From NCBI RefSeq assembly GCF_000150955.2, contig NW_002238031.1, positions 1 through 26,752 on the forward strand: 26,752 bases of DNA, given 5' to 3'. The notes beneath the pieces are model-generated. The model did not search any database. It was not told where the DNA came from and was given only the letters and a program-made list of their open reading frames with translations. A program made the position numbers and the translations under genes. Source of the DNA: Phaeodactylum tricornutum CCAP 1055/1 (taxonomy: Eukaryota; Bacillariophyta; Bacillariophyceae; Surirellales; Neidiaceae). Below, in pieces: positions 1 through 9,794 of this stretch (position 1 is the first letter of the stretch; each line of letters begins with the position of its first letter).

Positions 1-2
1 AC

Positions 3-1106
3 TATGAGTATGTGCTTATTTATACCGATGATTTCCTATGTATCAGTACAGATCCGAAGAAGATTCTGGATTCGATCGGTATGCATTTTAAACTCAAGCC
101 TGAATCAATTAAGACGCCTGAGGTATATTTGGGAGCAAATCTTGGACGTTTTACGCTTCCCGATAATCCATCAAAACAGCGATGGTCGATGAGTTCCACG
201 AATTATGTGAAACAGGCAGTTGCAAATGTTGAAAAGGATTTGGATGAAGTTGGAAAGCGTTTATCTACAAAGGTTTCGTCACCTATGTTGTCAAATTATC
301 GACCGGAACTCGATGTTTCCCCTGTGTTGGATGCGGAACGTGCTAACTATTTCCAGTCACAGATAGGAGTTTTGAGATGGGCAGTTGAAATTGGTCGCAT
401 TGATATAATGTGTGAGGTGTCTATGCTCTCATCTTTTCTTGCGATGCCGCGTGAAGGACATCTAGCTGCAGTTTTTCATATTTTCGGATATTTGAAGTCA
501 CATCACAAGTCTCGATTGGTATTTGATGATTCTTATCCGGTGATTGACAACAGCTTTAACAATGATGCGGATTGGACAGATTTTTACGGTGATGTTAAAG
601 AGCCTATTCCACCAAATGCTCCAGAACCACGTGGTAAGGTGGTGGAGATTATAGCTTTTGTTGACGCTGACCATGCGGGAGACCGTGTTACTCGTCGTTC
701 TCGAACAGGTGTTTTGATTTATATCAATCGTTCTCCGATTATGTGGTTCTCGAAGCGTCAGAATTCAGTTGAAACGTCTACTTTTGGTAGTGAGTTTGTT
801 GCATTAAAGATTGCTACTGAGATGATACAAGGTCTACGATACAAGTTACGTATGATGGGTATTCCTATTGATGGTCCGGCTAAAGTTCTTTGCGACAATA
901 TGTCGGTTGTATACAATACTACGGCACCAGAATCAGTGTTGAAGAAGAAAAGTAACGCGATAGCGTACCATTTCGTACAAGAGAATGTTGCCATGAAAGT
1001 GATCAAGATTGCATATGAACCATCAGAATCAAATTTAGCGGATATACTTACGAAGGTTCAAACAGGTCCAGTGAGACAGGCTATCATACGAAGTATTTTA
1101 TGGTGA
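3..1106 (+). CDS. Ty1/Copia retrotransposon Pol, C-terminal part (reverse transcriptase end plus RNase H), partial
   Basis: The frame is open from the left edge and ends at TGA 1104-1106, about 367 codons with no internal stop. It opens with the reverse transcriptase catalytic motif YTDD at 21-32, so the fingers and most of the palm lie outside the window. The RT connection follows, then a Copia-type RNase H. Visible RNase H motifs are VDADHAGD (near 661-684) with the first acidic residue, FGSEFVAL with the Glu, LCDNMSVV with the next Asp, and a C-terminal block containing YHFVQE and SNLADILTK. Known role: copies element RNA into DNA and removes the RNA template. The intact frame suggests a fairly young copy. 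The GTG at 12 and ATG at 4 are not starts because this is an internal piece of a polyprotein. Confidence 0.93.
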   Translation, partial: YEYVLIYTDDFLCISTDPKKILDSIGMHFKLKPESIKTPEVYLGANLGRFTLPDNPSKQRWSMSSTNYVKQAVANVEKDLDEVGKRLSTKVSSPMLSNYRPELDVSPVLDAERANYFQSQIGVLRWAVEIGRIDIMCEVSMLSSFLAMPREGHLAAVFHIFGYLKSHHKSRLVFDDSYPVIDNSFNNDADWTDFYGDVKEPIPPNAPEPRGKVVEIIAFVDADHAGDRVTRRSRTGVLIYINRSPIMWFSKRQNSVETSTFGSEFVALKIATEMIQGLRYKLRMMGIPIDGPAKVLCDNMSVVYNTTAPESVLKKKSNAIAYHFVQENVAMKVIKIAYEPSESNLADILTKVQTGPVRQAIIRSILW

Positions 1107-1156
1107 TTCAAGTTACAAGAAGGGTTTGCCGACTTTCCCGTTCTCAACAGGTTCAA

Positions 1157-1560
1157 TGTTGGGACAAATTGCATTTGCATTATATTTGTCATTGCATGCA
1201 GTGTCGAAGTTTTATTTTTATTTGGTTCCCTATTTTTTCCCATTGTGGTTTTGAGGGGACACATTTCGCCAAGTTTATGTTCATGGTCTCAATGTGAGGG
1301 GACTAGAAAAACCCTCCGCCAAGCATATCGGGGTTCGTTATCCCTTTATCTTGGGTTTATGCTTATAAGTCTTTGTTTTACGTCTTTTTATCGTATCTAC
1401 AATCCTTTGGTCCCACAGACACGTTTTAGCCCGTTATCGTTGCAGTTTTCTAATTTAACTGTAAATGCGGAATCGGCACCTCTCAAAAAACGTCTACCCA
1501 TTCTAGTTCGTAGGTCTCCTGAAAAAATCCCTACTAATAGTAACTGTAAATTTATAATAT
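1157..1560 (+). repeat. Possible 3' LTR of the Copia element (start only)
   Basis: Fifty bases after the pol stop, the sequence TGTTGGGACAA at 1157 looks like a typical Copia LTR start. The stretch after it is noncoding and T-rich, with a TATA-like CTTATAAG near 1370. It contains the 9-mer TGAGGGGAC twice, at 1252-1260 and 1295-1303. No clean purine-rich tract sits directly before 1157, and the matching 5' LTR is outside the window. The LTR end is therefore arbitrary and the call is tentative. Confidence 0.3.
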
Positions 1561-2035
1561 AACTTCTGATAGTTTTCGAAGCAAAGTCTGCAATTAACTC
1601 TATTTAAGTCCAACGCTTGTTTATGGCATTCGTCGCGATTCAAAGGGGCTCAAAATTTGCCTGGTTGCATATTTATGTGCAGTCATCTTCTTATAAGTCT
1701 GAGTATCTGAGGGGCTAAAGTCTTCCAAATGGCGTATAGAAAAAACTACCAACGATCCGTTCCCTCAATGATCACGATGAACAAACGAGGGTCATTGGAG
1801 CATCAGTCCGAAAAGCATCTTTGCGTTAATGTAAGCTCCGTATTTCTGATTTCAGTCCGCATTACAATGACCGGTGGTTCATAAGCAGTACTTTGGAATG
1901 TCCCTCTCGCCATGTTACTCCTTATGACCTTTCCAAGTAAACGTCCAAGTGTCAACTTTTGCATCAGAAGACTTCTCCTTTGTATCACTCTTCCCTTGCA
2001 CTACGGCTGCGATCGAAGACATTCATCCGAATACG
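1561..2035. other. Intergenic stretch upstream of the cyclase gene
   Basis: No convincing gene is seen. The stretch may include the rest of the retrotransposon LTR and should contain the promoter and 5' leader of the cyclase-phosphodiesterase gene. An in-frame GTG at 1949 extends the first exon upstream, but there is no upstream in-frame ATG, so ATG 2036 is taken as the start. No clear TATA box or conserved element could be defined. Confidence 0.4.
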
Positions 2036-5000
2036 ATGAAGAGCTCAGCTCATAGCCACAGCAGCGACGCTGGACTCGCGGTAGATTCGTCCAATGCAGA
2101 TTCTTCAGTGGAGACGGGAATTGTTGCCGGAGATGTCCACGAAGAACGCGACGAAATAAAGGAAGTGCAGAAGCTGGCAAAGAAAGAAACTTCATACATT
2201 CGACTTTGGCGACTCGTTGTGATCCTCTCCTTACTTGTCACTGGTGCCGTTGTTTCAACCCTAACATTTGTCTTTTTGAAGGCGGAAGAGCAAGATGATT
2301 ACGTGGATGCGGTAAGCACTTTCCTTGATTCGTCTTTTTCTTGGTGAAAGATCTAATCCTATTCCATTTCTGCCGTAGTATTACCTCTTTGCCAACACGG
2401 TTGGAGACATAACTCAATTTCGTGTCGAGAATATGTTTGAAGAGGTAAACGGAATAAGCAACATGTTGACGGCACACGCCAACGACAGCGGACAATCATT
2501 CCCTTTGGTAACGCCATTGCCTCAATTCGAGGTTCATGGAGATCATGCCCGGGTACAGTCTGGCATCGAAACTTTTAGTTACTTGCCCTTTATAACATCG
2601 GAAACGCGTACGGCGTGGGAGCTATTTTCGGTTCAGAATCAGGATTGGATTTCCCTAAGCAGGGTACGTCACAGCAATGAACTCAGATTGTGCTACACTT
2701 TCAAAGAAAAAATTATTCTCATCCTTCGTTTTTTCTTGGTGAAGAACGTTGCTCTCGGGCGCGATGATACTTTGAGTGAAACGGACTTTGTCGTGGCCAA
2801 TATAACGCCAGTTATCTTCGAATTTTCCGAAACAGGTCCAGGCTATGCAACGCCGGGAAAAAGCTTGTACATACCAATTTCCCTGACCAGTCCACCACCC
2901 TTCAACCCTTACATTCTTAATTTCGATTTGGCGTCCATTCCAGATGTACCCCCTGTTATTGACGCCATGACTGCTCTGAAAGGTACGAGAAAGTGATGGA
3001 AAATGATTGGGATTTTATTGCTTTTCTCACGCAAAAATTGGAACCTCTCAAAACAGATTCTGTGCTATCTGCCATAACAGACGTATCAGCAATTGCCGGA
3101 TCAACGTACTCGGTACAGGATCATCAGACATACCATGATTTGTTTGTGACAAGCGTGGGAAACGAAACTGTCGGAGAAAGACCGCATAGGTAAGTGAGAT
3201 TAGCAGAAGTAGAGTGAACATTCTGACCTTCCGAAAAGCTTGTCTAACTGGCCTTTTAAAGTTTCATGTACACGCCTGTCTATCGTGAACTCGGAAATGA
3301 TAGCTCTCCAATTGTAGGATTAATTCTCTCTACATTGGCGTTCGATCGCTACATGGCAGACTTGCTTCCTGACAAAGTCAGCGGAATATTTGCTGTGCTG
3401 GTGAATTCTTGCGGAGATTCACATACGTGTGAGTTGACGGGTAGCCGCGCCATCTATTTGGGCAGTGGAGAGCTATATGAGCAAGCATATGCTAACCTTG
3501 AGGTAACGGTGCCTTTTTCTGCATACAAACGTCCCGCGGCTGCAAGCAGCATCGAAGGACACTGCTTATTTCAGCTTCGTTTATATCCGGGGAGCTCGTT
3601 TGTCGAAGGGTATCGAACTAACCAACCAACAATCTTTGCAACAGCTATCGCCGTTACGTTCTTTCTCATGGCCATGACGTTCTTGATCTACGACCGTTTC
3701 GTAAATCGCCGCAATGCAAAGGTTGTCAACGCCGCCGCCAGATCTAACGCCATTGTGTCATCTTTGTTTCCTTCCAATGTTCGTGATCGTATCTACGAAG
3801 AAGCTGAAGAGAAGAACAAAGCGGCTAAGAATTCAGGTATTCTTGCGCCGCAATCTCGTCTGAAGGATTTTTTGAACAACGGAGGCTTCGATGCGGAAGT
3901 GTTGGAAGACGAGGACGACATTGCAGTATTCAAGACGAAACCGATCGCTGAGCTTTTCCCAGAGACCACGATAATGTTTGCAGATATTGCAGGTTTTACC
4001 GCCTGGAGTTCCAGCCGAGAACCAGCTCAAGTTTTCATGCTTCTTGAAACCCTTTACCACGCCTTTGATGATATTGCCAAGAAGCGACGCGTATTTAAGG
4101 TAGAAACTGTTGGTGACTGTTACGTAGCCGTCTCAGGACTACCCGACCCTCGCAAGGACCATGCTGTGGTCATGGCGCGCTTTGCCAAGGACTGTATGCA
4201 TAGAATGCACTTTCTTACGAAAAGGCTGGAAGTCTCCCTTGGTCCCGACACTGCGGAGTTGTCACTACGAATCGGGTTGCACAGTGGACCAGTCACTGCT
4301 GGTGTGCTCCGTGGTGAACGATCTCGCTTTCAGCTATTTGGCGACACAATGAACACAGCATCTCGCCTAGAATCGACTGGTCTTCGAGATCGAATTCAAA
4401 TTTCTCAAGATACGGCCAATATCCTTATTCGAGCAGGGAAAGCGGAATGGTTCAAACCTCGCGACGATGTTGTCGTGGCGAAGGGTAAAGGTGAAATTAA
4501 AACGTATTGGCTCTCCGTTGGAGAAAAAGGCAACGGAACGTCTGCAACAGAGTCAACGCATAACAGTGAAGATGGTGGTTTTAATTCCCTTGCACAAACT
4601 CTCGGTGGTAGCGACATCGACGGCGCAGGATCGGGTCATCAAATTTATCGACTTGCTTCCGAGAAGGCAACTAGGCTGATTGACTGGAACGTTGATATCC
4701 TTGCTAGACTTCTCAAGCAAAAAATGGCTAGTCGCAAAATGTCAGTATTTCGAAGTGGAGCTGTGCATTCTTCTGTGCATGAGGCGAATATAGTCGGCAC
4801 TGTGCTCGACGAGGTCAAGGAAGTGATAAATTTGCCTGCCTTTGATATCAGATCCGTCAAGCATCAACAGGATCCTGATGCTGTTGAGCTCGCACCAGCA
4901 GTTATGTATCAGCTTCGCGAATACGTGTCAAATGTCGCAGCAATGTATAAAGACAACTCGTTTCATAACTTCGAACATGCGTCGCACGTAACAATGTCCG

Positions 5001-5836
5001 TGGTCAAGCTCCTATCGCGTATCGTGGCGCCAGCGGACGTTGTTGTTCAGAACGAAGGTCAGAAGAAAGCAATCTTTGCGTCCAAGCTTCACGATCACAC
5101 ATACGGCATCACTTCCGATCCACTGACGCAGTTTGCTTGCGTCTTCTCGGCACTCATTCACGATATCGACCATAGCGGTGTGTCCAACACACAACTGATA
5201 AAGGAGGGCTCAAAGATCGCGACATTCTACAAGAACAAGAGCGTAGCCGAACAGAACTCGGTCGACTTAGCCTGGGATCTTCTAATGGATTCCACTTTCG
5301 AAGATCTTCGGAATTTAATATACTCCACTCAGGACGAAAAAGACCGTTTTCGGCAGCTCGTCGTCAACTCTGTTATGGCTACGGATATTATGGACAAGGA
5401 TCTAAAACAGCTGCGCAATGCTCGTTGGGAAAAGGCTTTCTCACTGGATCATGTAGAAGAAAACAGTCGAGAGAATACTAACCGAAAGGCGACGATTGTG
5501 ATTGAGCATTTGATCCAAGCATCGGATGTGGCTCATACGATGCAGCACTGGCATATTTACCGCAAGTGGAACGAGAGGCTTTTTGTGGAAATGTACAATG
5601 CCTTCGAAAACGGCAGAGCCGATAAGAATCCAGCGGATTTTTGGTACAAGGGCGAGCTTGGATTTTTCGACTTCTATATTATTCCTTTGGCGAAGAAGCT
5701 GAAGGATTGCGGTGTATTTGGTGTTTCAAGTGACGAGTATCTCAACTACGCCATGCGAAATAGACAGGAATGGGAAGAGCGCGGCCAGCAAGTCGTCCGC
5801 GAAATGATGGCCGCGATAGGGATCAACCGTGAATGA
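2036..5836 (+). CDS. Receptor-type nucleotide cyclase-phosphodiesterase fusion, five exons
   Basis: Exons by GT-AG and frame: 2036-2311, 2379-2663, 2745-2982, 3057-3189 and 3262-5836, giving 1168 residues; introns are 67, 81, 74 and 72 bp. The 81-bp intron has no in-frame stop, so its retention would add 27 residues. Order: acidic cytosolic tail, membrane segment (about 60-80), CHASE-like extracellular region (about 90-430), second membrane segment (about 433-455), juxtamembrane helix, class III cyclase (about 545-730), class I phosphodiesterase (about 860-1150). Cyclase residues: metal Asp552 in FADIAGF, Glu592 and Asp596 in FKVETVGDCY, Asn675 and Arg679 in NTASR. Glu592 is guanylate-cyclase-like, but the partner position is Gln668 (RFQLFGD) where guanylate cyclases usually have Cys, so GTP versus ATP is unresolved. 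Phosphodiesterase: HNFEHA at 879, HDIDHSG at 944, late metal Asp near 1066. Inferred role: extracellular sensing coupled to making and hydrolysing a cyclic nucleotide. Confidence 0.9.
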
Positions 5837-6547
5837 ATTACTATGAAGTAGAATATCATTACAGTAGGTATTAATGCAACATGAACAGAAAAATCCACTT
5901 ACAAGTTAAGTTTGGTGATCGAAAACCTCTATTCTCTAGGAGCGCAGGTGACAGTAAACGATTATAATTGGAATGCTGACGATGCCTGGGCGAGACAAGA
6001 AGTCTCAAAAAAAAAATTCAATACTTTATACGTAGGTAGCGCCGTGCGACGATCCACTCTTGCCGACCTGACATTCGACTAAGGTTGATGAGGTTTGCAA
6101 CTGGCTTGAGAATTGTCTGGGTGTAATTATCGAGAGTGTGGGCGGCGGTAGCCTACTTTGCGGGGTTTTGGAAGGTCTGAGACGGCAAGGTGCCCACCGA
6201 CAACTGTAAGTGCGGCAGAAACACAAGGCGCTGCTTCGTTGGGAAGAGCCCGGCCACAAGGCTAATTCTTCCGACTTAAGGCCATGGATCTTTTCGTACT
6301 GACTCTACTTCATTTCGGCAATTGAAATAGTAGCACGGACCTTTAATAGATTATTATCGAGGAAATTCACCAATCCGGTCTCAAAGAGGCCGGAAAATCA
6401 CTCGTCCGGCCAAATTCTCGATTTCATAAATACCAAAGATGGGTCGCATGTGCTTACCGAAGTAGCGACAATTTAGCGCGCCCTGTCGCTTAATAAAATA
6501 CTTAAGCGATGCCGACATTCGTCATGTCTGCAATCATCGAAAATCAC
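5837..6547. other. 3' flank of the cyclase gene and unassigned DNA
   Basis: The first 75 bp or so resemble the sequence to the right of the 26037 transposon end, so this is the ancestral 3' flank of the cyclase family. Beyond about 5920 no gene is recognised; short open frames at 6026-6259 look like chance. Near 6457-6468 the 12-mer CCGAAGTAGCGA is an exact inverted copy of TCGCTACTTCGG at 6559-6570, which ties this DNA to the MULE relic that follows. Confidence 0.4.
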
Positions 6548-6855
6548 TTTGAGGAAAATCGCTACTTCGGCCAACTCAAAAACTTTATAAGGACTTTAGA
6601 TTGAGCGCGAAACGGTTCATAAGTAAGTTTTAAAAATAATCCAATGCTCGGTGTATGCTCTGTTTATGGTATAGCGGAGGTATCGCGCTGGCATGACGAG
6701 CTGCTTCCAACGCATTACCTACTGGATTCCATCCACACCTTTTCTTATCAGGGTCCAAGCGTAGCCCCCAAGAATAAACATCTCAAAGTATGAACAGCGC
6801 CGTTATAACACAACAAATGCCAATCAACATAAAACTCGATACAAATCAACATCAG

Positions 6856-7012
6856 CTACACCTAAAAGGTGCCGAGCTTGCGGATTGACTGGTCACTCAC
6901 AGCAAACCTACCCAAAACCTAGCACTGAAATCAGATTTTACAGCCATATAGGCAAAGCTAAGGAATATGGTCTATCTGAGGCCTACTCTCACCGCAATGT
7001 AGAGATAAGAAT
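6856..7012 (+). pseudogene. MULE transposase remnant (zinc-knuckle tail)
   Basis: This is clearly homologous to the C-terminal tail of the transposase at 22519-22681. The CX2CX4HX4C zinc knuckle is recognisable from TGC 6870, but its last Cys has become Tyr (TAC 6909-6911). The stop codon region also matches. Nothing of the DDE or SWIM domains survives here, so it is a dead fragment. Confidence 0.75.
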
Positions 7013-7144
7013 ACATCTTTTCTAACAAATTCTCTTTATTCAACCACTGTCTATCACCCTTTTGCTCACGGAACCGGGAGCTCCTACACCGTCGCCTTTG
7101 GAAGCGACACTCTGGTCCCTCAGCAGTCCCACTGTAGGGATCCG

Positions 7145-7560
7145 TCATCCATAAGGCCATCTGCAGCATTTCTTTTCCTTCGATACACCCTTGGCTTCCG
7201 TTTCTTCGTCCCATCGAGCCGCCAGCCCACTCCGGTCCGCTACCACTCGGGTGAAAACCGCGTCGCCAACCAATACTGCCCCGCGCCTCTCAAGTTTGGA
7301 ACGAATGCAGCGTGCGACGGAATGCCACCTGTCCAAAGTCCGGGCTTAGTCTCCCGTCGCGTGAGACTTGCAAGGCTCCCAATGCACTATAGTTACTGGG
7401 CCAACTCCGGTGGACTTTCATACCCGACACTGCCGTGACCACCAGTACCACAACAATGGCAATGGCTCCCATAGTGCCGTACCGTCCTGCACCAACTACA
7501 CGAAGTCGTACGCTACCGAAGTCGTTGTGCTATATTCTTCCGATGCCTTTCTATGCGTCG
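7145..7560 (-). pseudogene. Broken antisense reading frame inside the MULE relic
   Basis: On the minus strand, a leader reading KASEEYSTTT (about 7515-7545) matches KASEDHSTTT at about 24305-24335 in the other element. It is followed by a frame break and then a hydrophobic stretch (IAIVVVLVVTAV, about 7435-7470). GC-rich coding-like sequence continues in shifting frames, for example 7336 down to 7145. At least two frame changes are needed to read through. No protein family is recognised. It may be a captured host gene fragment next to an element-encoded leader; that is inference. Confidence 0.3.
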
Positions 7561-8214
7561 AAGGAGACTTTCAATTCTTGTGTAACATTATGTGTTTCAA
7601 AAGCCAAAAATACTTTTTCTTCTAATTTCACGACTCTTACCGTTTCCCATCTTCATCGATTGTAAGGTTGTCCGTCCCGTTGGTCTACGTACTTTACCCG
7701 AGTGCTCTGTCAGTTGCAGCTACTACAAGAAAAGACATTCACACAGTGGCAGTCATCATGCAAAAGGCTGGTGGTGTATCCACACTTAATATGCATTTGC
7801 TGTTCAAGTCTTTTGGAGTCCTGGCGACAGTGTGTTCTCTGAATGCTTAGGGTAAATTGTTTATAGTCAACTGCTGTCCTCTAGATTGATCGACGCTTGA
7901 CGGGTTGGAAGCAGCTTATCGATGCCAGCGCGATACCTTCGCTATATCATATATAGGGGATATACCTAGCATTGGATTATTTTCAAATTGCCAATTTTAC
8001 TTAGTATCCGTTTGGCGCTCATTCCAAAAGTACATAGAAAATTTCAGATTTGGCCGAAATAGCGATTTTTTCATGTCGTTCAGGCCGAAATAGCGGTTTT
8101 CCTCAATTACTTTGCAATATGCTGAGTCTGAGGCTGAATTATCTTATATGCAAAAACAACATGAAGGAATAAGGTTAAATGACTCATACTTGTCTCTTAA
8201 TAGAGAATAATTGT

Positions 8215-8285
8215 AGCATTGCATTGACGGATGCGTCGACAAAATCATGAAAAAGAGCATTGACGGGAGCATCAAAGGAAACGAA
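8215..8285. repeat. Outlying block of the GCATTGACGGG minisatellite
   Basis: Two or more degenerate units, GCATTGACGGATGCGTCGAC and GCATTGACGGGAGCATCAA, match the larger array at 8878-9325. The broken Asp-Gly-rich gene lies between the two blocks. Confidence 0.7.
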
Positions 8286-8372
8286 TCGGCCTGGATGCGA
8301 ATAATCCTGGGAAACCCCGGTATTGATGTCAAAGTCGTATCTACCGAAAACGCTACTAACTAGGACGTAGCG

Positions 8373-9208
8373 TCAAACAATAGCTCCGCGGACGGACGGA
8401 TGGCAATGCGGATACCAAGACTGCGTCCACAATCCGATACATCGCTGTGACCTTGTCGCCCCAGGCATCCTAAATGCCGTCAGTGTCTCCATTGGAACGC
8501 CCGTCGAGACTTCCATCGGCCAGTGCAACGGGTATGCCATTGCGGCTGCCCTAAAATTCTCCATCACGAGACCCCTCCAGTGTCCCCTCGCTAAATGCCT
8601 CCTAGACTGCCTTCAACTTCATTGTCCACATCATCTTTAGATCGTCCCAGTGCCTCGCCCTCCGGAGCGCCATCCAGCAAACTGTGGGCCACGCCGTCGT
8701 CGTAACCTTTGTCATTGCCGTCGGATAGGTCGTCCAGGACGCCTTCGGCAGCTCTGTTGCTGTTCCCGTATCTCTTTACGATTTCTGGCTCGTCCGTTGT
8801 GATAGAAGATATTGCGAACGAAATCGGTCGGGACCTGTAAATAACCAAGATCAGCCCGCAAATGGACCCAATCACAATGGGTGCGTCAACAAAAGCATTG
8901 ACGGTTTTGTTGACAAATGAATCAACAAAAGCATTTACCGAAGCCTCTACAAAAGCATTGATGGGTACTGCAACTAAAGTATTTACAAAGCATAAAAAAC
9001 ATTGACGGGTGCGTCGACAAAAGTATTGATGGGTGCGTTGACAAAAAAGCATCGAAAGAAGCATTGACGGGAGCATCATCACAAGCACCCTGACAGATAT
9101 GTCGACAAAAGTATTGATGGGTGCATCAACAAAAGCATCAATGGGACATTGGTGGTGCGTTAACAAAGTGTTGACGGGAGCCTCAAGAAAAGTACTGACG
9201 GTGGGCAT
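8373..9208 (-). pseudogene. Broken gene for an Asp-Gly-rich single-pass membrane protein
   Basis: From ATG 9208 down to the stop at 8591-8593, the minus strand encodes 205 residues. It begins with degenerate repeats around VNAFVDAP, written by the minisatellite, then a likely membrane segment (IGSICGLILVIY) and an acidic tail with Asp-Gly pairs (DGNDKGYDDG, LLDGAPEGEA). After the stop a different frame continues the same composition (ADGSLDGRSNGDTDG) but holds two more stops, down to about 8373. This suggests a frameshifted and nonsense-bearing relic of a longer protein. The family is not recognised. If expressed at all, the 205-residue part would be a membrane protein with an extracellular repeat. 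Confidence 0.4.
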
Positions 9209-9325
9209 CAACAAAATTTACGGGTACATCGACAAAAACATGGATAAAGTATTGAGAGGAGCATTGAAAAGTATAGCCTTGGCAAAATGCATTGACGGGA
9301 GCGTAAAAAATCACTGACGGGTGTC
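8878..9325. repeat. Degenerate minisatellite, about 24-bp unit
   Basis: Repeated variants of AAAGCATTGACGGGTGCG followed by TCGACA fill this interval, with variable spacing and many point changes. Read on the minus strand, units give Asn-Ala-Phe-Val-Asp-Ala-Pro. The units are too divergent and too closely packed for a CRISPR array. Confidence 0.8.
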
Positions 9326-9455
9326 GACCAATTTTGTCTCGTCAGCGCTTGTTTACTCCAAATAAAGGCGTCTTTACAGGAGGATCCGTCCTGTCATCCT
9401 GTCGCAAAGATCGGATCTGCACGGCCAAGTGCCTCAGAGACAACGCCGGGGGTAC

Positions 9456-9794
9456 ATGGAGCGCTACAGCAATGACAAGTTGAACAATCTCTTAAAAGGT
9501 ACCATTGAGGATCACGAATGCACAAAGGTGGCCATTCTCGAGGGAGGTATCGAAGTGTTTGGACAAGAACTCCGCGCTTCTGATTCCACCGTCACGGCAT
9601 TTGATCCGAAATCCCTGCAAAGCTCCTGGTTCGGGAAAGTCGCGCACAACCCCAACTACGATTGCTACGCCTGTCGCGGAATACAGTCAATGGATGTGCT
9701 CATTGTTTTCCATTGTGGTGAAACCAAAGATCGTGACAGAAAAGGCATCAATTTTTTTCTAACACATTTTTTCGACGCCGATACGGTTCAATAA
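9456..9794 (+). CDS. Small hypothetical protein or gene fragment
   Basis: ATG 9456 opens 112 codons ending at TAA 9792-9794; the same frame reaches back only to a GTG at 9429. Residues include a short aromatic, Cys-rich stretch (HNPNYDCYACRG) followed by MDVLIVFHCGE. No signal peptide, membrane segment or known family is recognised. It lies directly after the minisatellite in gene-poor DNA, so it may be the remnant of a larger gene. Confidence 0.25.
   Translation: MERYSNDKLNNLLKGTIEDHECTKVAILEGGIEVFGQELRASDSTVTAFDPKSLQSSWFGKVAHNPNYDCYACRGIQSMDVLIVFHCGETKDRDRKGINFFLTHFFDADTVQ

Larger units (their letters stand above)
6548..8107. mobile_element. Decayed MULE-family element with terminal inverted repeats
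   Basis: The left end (about 6548-6622, TTTGAGGAAAATCGCTACTT onward) is an imperfect inverted copy of the right end (about 8005-8107). Both ends carry GGCCGAAATAGCG-like motifs; the right end has two and the left has lost one. The same right-end sequence recurs at about 24567-24675 inside the second transposon. Internally, 6856-7012 matches the transposase C-terminus at 22519-22681, and about 7510-8107 matches about 24290-24675. Most of the transposase is gone, so this copy could not move by itself. No target-site duplication was identified. GC-rich DNA at 7040-7500 has no counterpart in the other copy and may be captured host sequence. Confidence 0.65.

Noticed and set aside
1252-1303. Repeated TGAGGGGAC as polypurine tract or regulatory pair
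   Set aside because: Two short copies 43 bp apart, not directly before the presumed LTR start. Too little to assign a role.
1949-2035. Upstream extension of the cyclase first exon
   Set aside because: The frame begins with GTG, not ATG. ATG 2036 is the first Met in frame before the membrane segment.
4405-5194. Minus-strand frames opposite the cyclase and phosphodiesterase
   Set aside because: They are shadows of a strongly coding + strand. The same shadows recur at 19802-20591 in copy 2.
9099-9317. Plus-strand protein in the minisatellite
   Set aside because: It is a simple translation of the repeat with no domain, start context or family.
8878-9325. CRISPR-like array
   Set aside because: Units are degenerate, nearly contiguous and lack unique spacers of constant length. 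The genome is eukaryotic.
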